Assembly: GCA_964484515.1 (NCBI GenBank)
Contig: CAZAGT010000025.1
Coordinates: 1 to 25,805 of the forward strand
DNA length: 25,805 nucleotides
Reading direction: 5' to 3'
Origin: CAZAGT01 sp964484515
Lineage (GTDB): Bacteria; Desulfobacterota; DSM-4660; Desulfatiglandales; HGW-15
The notes below the pieces were generated by a model, which saw nothing but the letters and a program-made list of their open reading frames with translations, was not told the DNA's origin and searched no databases. The stretch's first letter is position 1. Every line of letters begins with the position of its first letter. The position numbers were made by a program, and so were the translations under genes. Shown one piece after another: positions 16,544 through 24,533 of the stretch.

Positions 16544-17425
16544 TTGATCAAGAGCATGACCGCCTACGGGAGGAGCGACCACGTCCTCGGGGACCGCCTC
16601 TACACCGCCGAAATACGGACTCTCAACAATCGTTATCGCGATTTCAGCCTCCGCCTGCCAAGAATGCTTCAACCCATCGAGGACGAGATCAGGAACCATA
16701 TCGGCTCAAGAGTGCGAAGAGGCCGAATTGAAGTCACGATTCAGATCGAGAAGAACGGCAAGACCGAAGAGTATGATCTGGACCTCAACGGGCCATTGAT
16801 CAAGACGTACTTGAGAATACTCAAGCAACTCGGCGATGAGTTCGGCCTCGATCCAACGATCAGGGCTGAAGAACTCTGCCAGATGAAGGATGTCATCATC
16901 ATCAAGCCGGAAGAGGTGGAAATCGACGAGATTCGTGCCGGACTCCTGGAGTTGCTCACAGAGGCCTTGGACGGTCTGGATCTGATGCGAACTGAAGAGG
17001 GGCGGGCGATTGAGGAGGATTTCGTCAAGAGATTGAAGCTCATCGAAGTGCATCTTGCTGAGATCGAGGATCGGACTCCGATCGTGGTCGAAGAGTATCG
17101 GAAGAGGTTACGAGAAAAGATCAAGCAACTTGCTGAAGATATCGAGGTGGATGATAATCGCGTCGTACAGGAAGTAGCTATCTTCGCGGACCGATGCGAC
17201 ATCACCGAAGAGCTCGTTCGTTTCCGAAGTCACCTGAATCAGTTTCGCCAGTATATGGTCCACAAGGATGCAGTCGGGCGGCGGCTCGACTTCTTGCTCC
17301 AAGAAATGAATAGGGAGGTCAATACCATCAATTCCAAGGCCTCGGATGCAGCCGTCTCAACCAAGGCGGTGGAGATCAAGGCCGAGTTAGAAAAGATTAG
17401 AGAACAGGTGCAGAACGTCGAATGA
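16544..17425 (+). CDS. yicC: YicC family protein (putative endoribonuclease)
   Basis: 293 aa, TTG start with GAGGAG 7 nt upstream (16531-16536). It has the family opening MIKSMTAYGR, EIRTLNNRYRDFSLRLPR, and the C-terminal DUF1732 block DITEELVRFRSHLNQF with GRRLDFLLQEMNREVNTINSKA. E. coli YicC is reported to act as an endoribonuclease affecting a small RNA. The charged central region (about 95-215) is helical. It is followed by remA, gmk and rlmB, an order shared by many Desulfobacterota and Firmicutes genomes. Confidence 0.95.
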   Translation: MIKSMTAYGRSDHVLGDRLYTAEIRTLNNRYRDFSLRLPRMLQPIEDEIRNHIGSRVRRGRIEVTIQIEKNGKTEEYDLDLNGPLIKTYLRILKQLGDEFGLDPTIRAEELCQMKDVIIIKPEEVEIDEIRAGLLELLTEALDGLDLMRTEEGRAIEEDFVKRLKLIEVHLAEIEDRTPIVVEEYRKRLREKIKQLAEDIEVDDNRVVQEVAIFADRCDITEELVRFRSHLNQFRQYMVHKDAVGRRLDFLLQEMNREVNTINSKASDAAVSTKAVEIKAELEKIREQVQNVE

Positions 17426-17520
17426 ATGACAGACTGGCGAACGAGAGTTCCAATTGAATCGATCACCCGGTGGCGAAAGATACATCCCCATTCGAGGGGG
17501 AGAAGAAAAGGAGGGACGCC

Positions 17521-17793
17521 ATGACGCACAAGCTGATCAACATTGGTTTTGGCAATTCCGTGGTTTCCAGAAGGGTAATCGGCATCATCTCCCCAAATGC
17601 TGCCCCCATTAAGCGTCTGCGGGACGAGGCCCGTGAGGACAAAAGACTGATCGACGCGACGCAAGGCCGCAAGACGAGATCGGTCATCATCACCGACAGC
17701 AACCATGTCATTCTATCCGCCATCCAATCGGAGACCATCGCCCAGAGATTCAGTCCGGATTGCACCCTGACTAAAAAGGACCTCGAAGAATAG
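17521..17793 (+). CDS. remA: RemA/DUF370 family regulator
   Basis: 90-aa protein opening MTHKLINIGFGNSVVSRRVI, with the SPNAAPIKRLRDEAR and GRKTRSVIITDSNHVILSA segments that define DUF370. In Bacillus, RemA is a DNA-binding activator of biofilm matrix genes; in Gram-negatives its role is not established. ATG 17521 is chosen because AAAAGGAGGG (17506-17515) ends 5 nt before it. An in-frame GTG at 17470 would add 17 non-family residues. It lies 2 nt before gmk. Confidence 0.92.
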   Translation: MTHKLINIGFGNSVVSRRVIGIISPNAAPIKRLRDEAREDKRLIDATQGRKTRSVIITDSNHVILSAIQSETIAQRFSPDCTLTKKDLEE

Positions 17794-17795
17794 GT

Positions 17796-18398
17796 ATGTC
17801 CGGGCAACTCTTCGTCATTTCGGGGCCGTCCGGCGTCGGCAAATCGACGATCATTCAACGATTGCGAGAAAGGATCGAGGATTTAGGTTACTCCATCTCT
17901 CACACCAGCCGGAGGCCGCGGCGCAATGAAACCGATGGCGTTGACTACCATTTCGTGAGCGAAAAGATTTTCCGGGAGATGATCAGGGAAGGGGCGTTTG
18001 TAGAATGGGCGGAGGTCTACCATGACCTCTACGGGACCTCCAGCTCCAGCCTCCTGACCGAGCTCGAGGCGGATCATGATGTGGTGCTGGATCTCGATCA
18101 CCAGGGCGCCCAGAGGATCAAGGAGCAATTCAGCGAGGGCGTCTTGATCTATCTTCTGCCGCCATCCCTCGAGAGCCTCGAGACCCGGCTGCGGGGAAGG
18201 GCCACCGATGATGAAGAGGTCATCAGGACAAGGGTAGAAAGGGCATTTCAGGATCTCGGAAACTGTATCAGCTACGATTACCTGGTCATCAACGATGACC
18301 CCGATCAGACCGTCAGCAAGGTGGAGTGCATCGTTACCTCCGAACGGCACCGTCGGACTCGGATGTTACCCAAGGTACAGAAGATGCTGGGACTATGA
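17796..18398 (+). CDS. gmk: Guanylate kinase
   Basis: 200-aa enzyme converting GMP and ATP to GDP and ADP. The P-loop is SGPSGVGKST (9-18). The GMP-binding region SHTSRRPRRNETDGVDYHF and the EWAEVYHDLYGTS segment follow, then the Asp-rich VVLDLDHQGAQRIK and the lid with RLRGRATDDEEVIRTRV. DHQGA replaces the commoner DVQGA, a mild variation. The stop overlaps the rlmB start (ATGA), so the two are coupled. Confidence 0.97.
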   Translation: MSGQLFVISGPSGVGKSTIIQRLRERIEDLGYSISHTSRRPRRNETDGVDYHFVSEKIFREMIREGAFVEWAEVYHDLYGTSSSSLLTELEADHDVVLDLDHQGAQRIKEQFSEGVLIYLLPPSLESLETRLRGRATDDEEVIRTRVERAFQDLGNCISYDYLVINDDPDQTVSKVECIVTSERHRRTRMLPKVQKMLGL

Positions 18399-19174
18399 GC
18401 CCGCCTACCCACAGAAAATCCGGCCTGCGGCCGGTTGAAATTGTCCCCGGCTTCCGGGCCGTCAGAGAGGCCCTCCTAAGCGACCACATCACGTTTAAGA
18501 AACTCTGGATTGCCAAGGGCAAAGATTCCCCGCGGGTACAAGAAATCCTAGGCCTTGCGCAGGAGCAAGAGGTTTCGGTACAGTTCAAGGAAAAGCGAGA
18601 ACTAGACGAACTCCTTCCCGGTATCACGCATCAGGGATTCGCGGCCTGGACGCGCGGCTCCGCCTATCTGGGCCTCGACCACCTCATCGACGTTGCCCGC
18701 CGTTGCGAGGGGCATGCCCTTCTGATCGCCACCGACCATATCACCGACCAAGGCAACCTGGGTGCCATTATCAGGACGGCCGTTTTTTTCGGGGCCCATG
18801 GCCTCATCCTACCCAGGGATCGTTCTGCCAGGCTTACCGACACGGTTCGGAAGAGGGCATCCGGGGCCCATGTTCATCTACCCATAGCTCAGGTCGTAAA
18901 CCTGGACAGAGCACTCGATCGCCTGAGCAAAGTGGGATTCTGGATTATCGGAGCCGCACCGGAAGGCCCGCAGTCCCTTTACCAGTTCGATTGGAAACAG
19001 GACCTAGTCCTGGTCCTGGGCAGCGAGGATCGCGGGCTGAGCCGTTTGATAAGGGGACGCTGCGATCTGCTGGTCCGGATTCCAACCCGAGGACAACCGA
19101 CCTCGCTAAATGTCTCCGTGGCCTGCGGTGTGATCCTCTCTGAAATCACGCGCCAGAGGGAAAACGGTCTTTAA
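18395..19174 (+). CDS. rlmB: 23S rRNA (guanosine-2'-O)-methyltransferase, SpoU/TrmH family, RlmB type
   Basis: 259-aa SPOUT methyltransferase that methylates a ribose in 23S rRNA; RlmB modifies G2251. A short N-terminal substrate-binding domain (about 12-95, opening with the PGFRAVREAL pattern and ending at ITHQGFAA) is followed by the knot domain: motif 1 DHITDQGNLGAIIRTA with the catalytic Asn and Arg, motif 2 LVLGSEDRGLSRL, motif 3 IPTRGQPTSLNVSVACGVIL. The ATG at 18395 overlaps the gmk stop by 3 nt. An upstream in-frame start at 18326 lies inside gmk and is rejected. It ends tail-to-tail with maf, overlapping by 4 nt. The exact methylation site is inferred from the family. Confidence 0.92.
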   Translation: MSPPTHRKSGLRPVEIVPGFRAVREALLSDHITFKKLWIAKGKDSPRVQEILGLAQEQEVSVQFKEKRELDELLPGITHQGFAAWTRGSAYLGLDHLIDVARRCEGHALLIATDHITDQGNLGAIIRTAVFFGAHGLILPRDRSARLTDTVRKRASGAHVHLPIAQVVNLDRALDRLSKVGFWIIGAAPEGPQSLYQFDWKQDLVLVLGSEDRGLSRLIRGRCDLLVRIPTRGQPTSLNVSVACGVILSEITRQRENGL

Positions 19175-19782
19175 GACGAAAGTGGGAAGTGATCCACGGC
19201 TCCGGCACGAATCAGGGCCTGGACCACGGCGCAGATCGGTAGACCCACCACGTTCGTGTAAGATCCCGAAATCCCCTCAATGATAAAGGCCCCGATGCCC
19301 TGAATGGCATAGCTACCCGCCTTGCCGAAAGGCTCGCCTGTGGATATATAGGCCTCGACTTCTTGCTCGCTAAGGTCCCTCACCTTAACGCGGGTGGTCA
19401 CTTCCTCAGAGTGGGCGACCCTGCCTGAGGGATCAAGCAGGGCAAACCCCGTGATAACGCGATGCTCCTTGCCAGCCAGAACGATCAACATCGATCGTGC
19501 CTCTTCCCGATCCTTCGGCTTGCCGAGGGCCAGGTTGCCGAGTAAGACGACGGTATCGGCGCCCAACACCCAGTGCCGATCAGATCTTGGCCATACGGCC
19601 CGGGCCTTTGATTCTGCCAGTCGCTGGATTCGACCGACCGGATCGCCCTCGAGCGGGGCTTCATCAACACGGCTTGCATGGGCATGGAAGGGTAAGGAAA
19701 TTTGCTGTAAGAGCCCCTTGCGGCGCGGAGACGTCGAGGCCAGAATGAGCGGGTAGTCTTTGTTGATCGGATTGGGCATCAT
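19171..19782 (-). CDS. maf: Maf family nucleoside triphosphate pyrophosphatase
   Basis: 203-aa house-cleaning pyrophosphatase that hydrolyses non-canonical or excess NTPs. It has the Maf opening LILASTSPRRKGLL, the basic/acidic segment KARAVW, the catalytic GADTVV, LGKPKDREEARSML, and GEPFGKAGSYAIQG with GSYTNVVGLP near the C-terminus. Sequence alone does not separate the dTTP/UTP-type from the m7GTP-type subfamily. Two adjacent ATGs start the gene (19782 and 19779) and neither has a clear Shine-Dalgarno. It converges on rlmB with a 4-nt overlap. Confidence 0.94.
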   Translation of the reverse strand: MMPNPINKDYPLILASTSPRRKGLLQQISLPFHAHASRVDEAPLEGDPVGRIQRLAESKARAVWPRSDRHWVLGADTVVLLGNLALGKPKDREEARSMLIVLAGKEHRVITGFALLDPSGRVAHSEEVTTRVKVRDLSEQEVEAYISTGEPFGKAGSYAIQGIGAFIIEGISGSYTNVVGLPICAVVQALIRAGAVDHFPLSS

Positions 19783-19964
19783 TCAAGAGGTCGTCGGTAA
19801 AAGGTAGAAGCTGGAAGGCAAGCAACAAACGCCCTCTGCATTGCTTAGGTCATTGAAGGAGTTCAGTGATCTCATCTTAACAACAAACAAATGACCCCGG
19901 GCGACAGACATTGAGCGTTCCGCTCAATAATTCACCATTGCTTTAGCCGCCTCAACATGTAAAC

Positions 19965-22316
19965 ATGCCTCAAGACCGCAGCGAAGCCTACATCCGATTC
20001 ATGAATGCCACAATAAAAAACTCAAATCTAACCGTTTCGCGCGAAGAGAACCTCGAGCTTCAGCTCTTATTTCAGAGAAGGCTCCACTCCATCACCAACA
20101 AGATCAATTCCGCGAAGGATACGGATGACATCCTCCTGAACCTGCAAGGGGACATCCTGAGCCTCTTCGACGCAGACCGGATCACCATCTATATCGTTGA
20201 CGGGATAAGAAAGGAGGTCGTCTCGCGGGTCAAGACCGGCAACGAGGTGAACGAGATCCGGCTTCCAATCACGAAACAGAGCATTGCCGGGTACTGCGCC
20301 TTGAGCGGCAAGGTCGTCAATATCGCGGACGCCTATGATAGGAGCGAGCTGGCCGGAATCAACCCCGAGCTCAGATTCGACCGGAATTGGGATCAGAAAT
20401 CTGGCTACAAGACAAAGCAAGTCTTGGCGGTCCCGATTATGCACAAATATCGCCTGGGTGTGGCCCAGCTGATCAACAAGAAGAACGGCGCACGCTTCAC
20501 AGCCGAAGATGCCTCGTCCTTGCTTGAAATCGCACGGGTGCTGGGGATTGCGTTTTTCAACAATTACCGGGTGGTCCGCCGGAAAAAGTCCGCCAAGTTC
20601 GACTACCTCGTCAGTAACAACGTCATCACGGACAAGGACCTCGAGCAAGCCATGTTGACGGCGCGCAAGGCGAAGAAACCAATCGAAAAGGTGTTGATGA
20701 GTCAACATCGAGTACCCAAGGAAGAGATCGGCAGGGCCCTGGCGCAACACTACAAGACGCGCTTTATCCCCTACGACGAGAGGATGGTGGTACCAACCAG
20801 GCTCTTAGAGGGTCTAAGGCCGGATTTTCTCAAGACCAACGGCTTCGTGCCGGTCGCCCAGTCCGACGGCATGGTAGTCCTGGCCATGGAGAATCCGGAT
20901 TTTCTGCCCGCCCGAGACACCGTCAGCAGATTGATCCCAAGGCAGGCGTTTGAATACTGTGTTGCCCTGAGAGAGGACGTCTTCAGGATGATTGACCACT
21001 TCTTCGGCGTCCAACGCGCCCAAGCACAGGGTGGGGCGCGGAGCATTGAGGATATCCTGGGGCAGCTACAGGCCGTTGGCGGAGAGGATGACGAGGAGAC
21101 CGCCCAGGTCACCGAAGAGGACGGTGCCATTGTTCAACTTGTGAACAAGATGATCGTGGATGCCTATGATCAGAAGGCGTCCGATATCCACCTGGAACCG
21201 CGTCCAGGTAGGGAGAATACGGTGATCAGATTCCGGATCGACGGCGCCTGCCGAGAGTACCAAAGGGTCCCCTACACGTTCAGGCATGCGGTGGTGGCCC
21301 GTATTAAGATCATGTCTGACCTGGACATTTCCGAGAGACGCCGGCCACAGGACGGTAAGATCAGGTTCAAGAAATATGCACCCCTGGATATCGAGCTGCG
21401 TGTGGTCACGATGCCGACGGCGGGCGGCAACCAGGACGTGGTGCTGCGTATCTTACCGAGTGGTGAGCCGATGCCCCTGGACAAGCTTGGTATGAGCGTC
21501 CGCGACCGTAAAGCATTTGGCGACATGATCGGCAAGCCTTACGGGATCGTGCTTGTCGTGGGACCGACCGGGAGCGGCAAGACCACGACCCTCCACGCCG
21601 CCCTGCATCATATCAACCGACCCGAGACCAAGATTTGGACAGCTGAAGACCCGGTGGAGATTACCCAGGATGGATTGCGCCAGGTTCAGGTACAGCCCAA
21701 GATCGGGTTCGACTTCGCAACCGCCATGCGGTCCTTCTTGAGGGCAGATCCGGATGTCATCATGGTGGGAGAGATGCGGGATCGCGAGACCCTGACGACG
21801 GGGATCGAAGCATCGCTGACCGGGCATCTCGTCCTTACCACCCTTCATACGAACTCTGCCCCCGAGACCATCACGCGCATGCTGGACATGGGGATGGATC
21901 CCTTCAATTTTGCCGACGCCCTCCTCGGCATCTTAGCGCAGAGGCTCGTCAGGACGTTGTGCGGGACATGTAAGGAGGCATACCATCCCTCCAAGGCGGA
22001 ATACGACTCCCTTTTGAGGGTCAGCAACGGAAAGCTCGCGGACATGGGATTCACTTACGACTCTGATCTGCTACTCTACCGGCCCAAGGGCTGCCTCGAG
22101 TGCGGCAATACGGGTTACAGGGGACGGACCGGCCTTCATGAGGTCCTTGTGGGGACGGACGAAATGAAGCAGTTGATTCAGGGCCGCGCCAAGATGGAAG
22201 AGCTGCGAAAGTTGGCAATCAAAGAAGGCATGACGACCCTGATGCAGGACGGGATCAGGAAGATCTTTCTCGGCCTCACGGACTTGGCGCAGGTTAGAAA
22301 AGTCTGTCTCAGGTAG
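19965..22316 (+). CDS. GAF-domain PilB/GspE-type assembly ATPase
   Basis: 783 aa. An N-terminal GAF-like sensor domain (about 35-200, with ITIYIVDGIRKEVVSRV and VLAVPIMHKYRLGVAQLINK) precedes an MshEN/T2SSE_N domain (about 210-350). The secretion/pilus ATPase follows: SDIHLEPR (406-413), Walker A GPTGSGKTT (533-541), Asp box (TAEDPVE), Walker B PDVIMVGEMRD (596-606), His box TTLHTNSAPETITRM, and the metal-binding tetracysteine C666/C669/C710/C713. It should power type IV pilus extension or type II secretion; the pilin at 24153 is the nearest partner. No Shine-Dalgarno is seen at the ATG, and ATG 20001 is an alternative. No pilC or pilT gene is adjacent. The intergenic 19783-19964 shows no clear promoter. 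Confidence 0.92.
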   Translation: MPQDRSEAYIRFMNATIKNSNLTVSREENLELQLLFQRRLHSITNKINSAKDTDDILLNLQGDILSLFDADRITIYIVDGIRKEVVSRVKTGNEVNEIRLPITKQSIAGYCALSGKVVNIADAYDRSELAGINPELRFDRNWDQKSGYKTKQVLAVPIMHKYRLGVAQLINKKNGARFTAEDASSLLEIARVLGIAFFNNYRVVRRKKSAKFDYLVSNNVITDKDLEQAMLTARKAKKPIEKVLMSQHRVPKEEIGRALAQHYKTRFIPYDERMVVPTRLLEGLRPDFLKTNGFVPVAQSDGMVVLAMENPDFLPARDTVSRLIPRQAFEYCVALREDVFRMIDHFFGVQRAQAQGGARSIEDILGQLQAVGGEDDEETAQVTEEDGAIVQLVNKMIVDAYDQKASDIHLEPRPGRENTVIRFRIDGACREYQRVPYTFRHAVVARIKIMSDLDISERRRPQDGKIRFKKYAPLDIELRVVTMPTAGGNQDVVLRILPSGEPMPLDKLGMSVRDRKAFGDMIGKPYGIVLVVGPTGSGKTTTLHAALHHINRPETKIWTAEDPVEITQDGLRQVQVQPKIGFDFATAMRSFLRADPDVIMVGEMRDRETLTTGIEASLTGHLVLTTLHTNSAPETITRMLDMGMDPFNFADALLGILAQRLVRTLCGTCKEAYHPSKAEYDSLLRVSNGKLADMGFTYDSDLLLYRPKGCLECGNTGYRGRTGLHEVLVGTDEMKQLIQGRAKMEELRKLAIKEGMTTLMQDGIRKIFLGLTDLAQVRKVCLR

Positions 22317-22451
22317 AGGTCGCAGGCGAAAAAACCCGATTGATTTCCTTAAATCACGAGCGTATAAAATTAGAATAGTCATCCCATTTCACGCAAATCG
22401 TTTCGGTCGAGATAACGCAACCGGATCGCTTCGTTCACCACGTCAATCCTT

Positions 22452-22790
22452 AACCTCTTCCCATGAGAGGTTGCCATGAAGAGTCCCCTCAAAATTTGCT
22501 GACTCCGCTCCCGGCAGGCCTTTTGCCGGCCCGTCGAGGATGGGAGCTTTTAATTTCCACATACCCCCCAACACTGACGGCTACCTCTGAGGTATCGTCT
22601 GCTGAAGCAGTCGGAAAACGCACATCTGTCCCGATTCTATCGGGATTACCTTCATCCCTCGTCACTCGCCTTCGCCAGGTTTACCCGCCCTGGGTAGGAT
22701 CCCCCGTGCAGAAGCACGGGGAGGAATGGCGACAGGCGACCGCGGCGGAGCCCAATGGACGAAGCCCGGTGGCTTCGGCGGAGTTCCGCC
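22452..22790. repeat. Dense array of perfect hairpins (dispersed palindromic element or structured RNA)
   Basis: Ten short inverted repeats follow one another: AACCTCT/AGAGGTT (22452-22472), CCGGCA/TGCCGG (22511-22529) nested inside GCTCCC/GGGAGC (22507-22547, then CTTTT), TACCT/AGGTA (22582-22594), CTGCT/AGCAG (22599-22610), TCCCGAT/ATCGGGA (22629-22645), TACCC/GGGTA (22682-22696), CCCCGTGC/GCACGGGG with AGAA loop (22702-22721), CGAAGCC/GGCTTCG (22760-22777) and GGCGG/CCGCC (22777-22790). No gene is credible on either strand from 22317 to 23011. It looks like dispersed intergenic palindromic repeats or a structured transcript; which of these cannot be decided here. Confidence 0.55.
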
Positions 22791-23011
22791 TCAGTTCTTT
22801 CGTGATGCCTGGGCGGAAGCGCAGGGTGTTTCACCGGGGCGTATGTAAAAGGTGCAAGGCTCAAGGCAGTGGGCCAATGGAAAAAGGCAAGAAGCAAAAG
22901 AATTCTAACCTCTTTTCACCAAACTCAGAACCTCGAGCCTGAAATTCGTATGCCACATTTTGGAAGCGACGGTGGTTCACTGGCGAATTCCTTATGGAAG
23001 GAGGGATTCCT

Positions 23012-23305
23012 ATGCCGACGTACATTGGATTGTATAATTTGACAGACCAGGGGATCAAAAACATCAAGGAGTCACCTGGTCGTATTGATGAGGGGATTAA
23101 AGCTGCGGAAGCGATGGGAGCCAAGAACATCAGCTTCTATTCAGTTATGGGCGAATACGACTATGTGGCCATCGGTGAGTTTCCCAATGATGAAACCGCA
23201 ATGACCTTCGCGCTGGCTGTTGGCTCCCGCGGGAATGTCAGGACTACGACGCTGAAGGCGTTTACAAGGGAGGAGTATGCCGGGGCCGTTGGGAAGCTGC
23301 CTTAG
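23012..23305 (+). CDS. GYD domain protein
   Basis: 97-aa protein with the GYD-family opening MPTYIGLYNLTDQGIKNIKE and the pattern EAMGAKNISFYSVMGEYDYVAIGEFPNDETA, a ferredoxin-like alpha/beta fold of unknown function. The ATG at 23012 has a strong GGAGGGA about 6 nt upstream, so it is preferred over the in-frame ATG at 22994. It stands alone: 695 nt of non-coding hairpin-rich DNA upstream and a large gap downstream. A small GGGAG/CTCCC hairpin follows the stop (about 23320-23337), without a U-tract. Confidence 0.88.
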   Translation: MPTYIGLYNLTDQGIKNIKESPGRIDEGIKAAEAMGAKNISFYSVMGEYDYVAIGEFPNDETAMTFALAVGSRGNVRTTTLKAFTREEYAGAVGKLP

Positions 23306-23585
23306 TGTATCGCCTAGAGAGGGAGGATCTTCTCCCCCGAATTGGATATGATCACATGCCAGTGCGCCACCTTGCTTTTTCGAGATCATGCCGTGCCCAT
23401 CATGTTTCGGGTACGGAAATGATGAATCGAGGTCAGGTATAAGACCCATACGGAAAGATTGCCGGGTTGTTCCTGTATCAGCTATCACCAAGATGGACTC
23501 CCATTTGGACAACTCGTGCCGCATCCGAGAGCCACTGAAGCACCTCCGCGAACAAATAATCCCTGTAGCTTCAAAACTATCCTGA
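23306..23585. other. Intergenic stretch, no recognised gene
   Basis: Open frames on both strands here (for example 23388-23585 plus and 23141-23608 minus) have no motif, no ribosome-binding site and overlap each other. The plus frame is the same frame as the VPLPA tail that follows, separated by a TGA at 23583, but it does not read like an exported protein. Confidence 0.4.
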
Positions 23586-23717
23586 ATGGCATATGATGAC
23601 TCCGGCAATTACGAAGGTAATATTGTTTTCACCCTTGTCCCTTTACCTGGAGCCTTCTGGTTATTAGCATCCGGCCTCATAGGCCTTTTAGGATTAAGGA
23701 GAAAAAGAGGGATCTGA
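23586..23717 (+). pseudogene. Orphan VPLPA/PEP-CTERM sorting tail, truncated surface-protein gene
   Basis: The frame from ATG 23586 codes 43 residues: MAYDDSGNYEGNIVFTL, then VPLPGAFWLLASGLIGLL, then GLRRKRGI and a stop. This is the three-part exosortase sorting signal (VPLP motif, membrane helix, basic tail) at the correct place, directly before a stop and a terminator. Normally it ends a secreted protein of several hundred residues; here a TGA at 23583 precedes it and no signal peptide or body is visible. It is best read as the remnant of a deleted gene; a very short sorted peptide is less likely. It implies an exosortase elsewhere in the genome. Confidence 0.75.
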
Positions 23718-23749
23718 GTGAATCACTTGTAACTTACAAGGTTTTTACA

Positions 23750-23779
23750 AAGCAGGGTTCGAGGCGACCCTGCTTTTTT
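23750..23779 (+). terminator. Rho-independent terminator after the PEP-CTERM remnant
   Basis: AAGCAGGGTT (23750-23759) pairs with GACCCTGCTT (23766-23775; 9 Watson-Crick pairs plus one G-T), loop CGAGGC, followed by a run of six T (23774-23779). A smaller hairpin CTTGTA/TACAAG with TTTTT after it lies just upstream (23726-23746). It is placed 33 nt after the remnant's stop codon, as expected for that gene. Confidence 0.8.
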
Positions 23780-24017
23780 GTTTCTAGAGAAGAGTCGATT
23801 TGCTGCTGCGATGGCGAAAAATTGCCACATCCAAATGATGAACCGTGGAACGCGAACGCCGCATATCTCCCTGGAGATTTCGCTTTGTTGAAAATCCCCA
23901 CTGGATTTGGGCAAAGAGGCGGCTTTCTCATTCCTCAAATTGAAGCGCCCGGAGATGGATCCTGGTAGTCATCTGAATTTATTGCTAAATTTGTATAGTC
24001 CCGACTACCTGCTGACG

Positions 24018-24033
24018 TGGCATGATATTTGTA
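24018..24033 (+). promoter_or_regulatory. Candidate sigma-54 (-24/-12) promoter for the pilin
   Basis: TGGCATG-ATAT-TTGTA matches the RpoN consensus TGGCACG-N4-TTGCA at 10 of 12 defined bases, with correct spacing; the GC of the -12 element is GT here. Predicted transcription would start near 24045 and give a leader of about 108 nt before the pilin ATG. In Geobacter and Pseudomonas, pilA is transcribed by sigma-54 with the PilR activator, which fits. No PilS/PilR genes are in the window. Confidence 0.55.
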
Positions 24034-24152
24034 CGAAAGGCCTTGAGAGATCAAGTTGGCGAATGGAGAAAACACGGACGGAGGTGGAGCGGTATTCTTG
24101 AAAAAGGCGTAACGTACGTCCCAATCCATGCCTTCGTTTAAGGAGGATAGGA

Positions 24153-24533
24153 ATGCTAAGCAGACGCACCAACAAGGATCAAAAAGGTTTTACCCTGATC
24201 GAATTGATGATCGTCATCGCCATCATCGGTATCTTGGCGGCGATCGCGATACCTCAGTTCAGCGCCTACAGGACCAGATCGTACAATTCGGCTTCCAACT
24301 CCGACATGCGGAACGCCTGTACGGCCCAAGAAACCTACTTCATCGATGCCCATGGCTATTCTGATGCCTTGAGCCGAATCACCGGAAGCGCCTACGGGTT
24401 ATACACCTCGGACAACGTGACCGCGAGCATCGTCGGCGGTGATGCAAACGGCTACACCATGCAGTCATTCCACAGCTCTGGGAACAAGACCTGGAGCTTG
24501 TCCGGACCGGGAGGCTTCGCGACAGCCATGTAA
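24153..24533 (+). CDS. pilA: Type IV pilin, geopilin-like N-terminus
   Basis: 126-aa prepilin: a 12-residue basic leader (MLSRRTNKDQKG), peptidase site G|FTLIELMIV with the conserved mature Glu5, then the hydrophobic assembly helix. The mature protein is 114 aa. The first about 60 residues follow Geobacter PilA closely (IPQFSAYR, YNSASNSDMRN), with aromatics at mature 1, 24, 27, 32, 50, 51 and 57; a C-terminal globular part of about 50 residues (GSAYGLYTSDNVTASIVGG onward) follows. Two further Cys are not available for the usual C-terminal disulfide; the only Cys is at mature 44. AGGAGG (24141-24146) is 6 nt before the ATG, with a sigma-54-like promoter upstream. The motor ATPase at 19965 is a likely partner. 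No terminator was recognised after it. Confidence 0.93.
   Translation: MLSRRTNKDQKGFTLIELMIVIAIIGILAAIAIPQFSAYRTRSYNSASNSDMRNACTAQETYFIDAHGYSDALSRITGSAYGLYTSDNVTASIVGGDANGYTMQSFHSSGNKTWSLSGPGGFATAM

Noticed and set aside
18326..18394. Upstream in-frame start for rlmB
   Set aside because: It lies inside gmk and adds residues not seen in the family; the ATGA overlap start at 18395 is typical of coupled genes.
22463..22942. 159-codon open frame on the plus strand in the hairpin region, and an 81-codon frame opposite it (22652-22897)
   Set aside because: Both are composed of hairpin arms, have no ribosome-binding site at the start and no recognisable motif; open frames are expected in GC-rich palindromic DNA.
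23141..23608. 155-codon minus-strand frame opposite the GYD gene and beyond
   Set aside because: It overlaps a real conserved gene for half its length, and its N-terminal half has no recognisable motif, although residues derived from 23400-23580 were looked at as possible IS debris.
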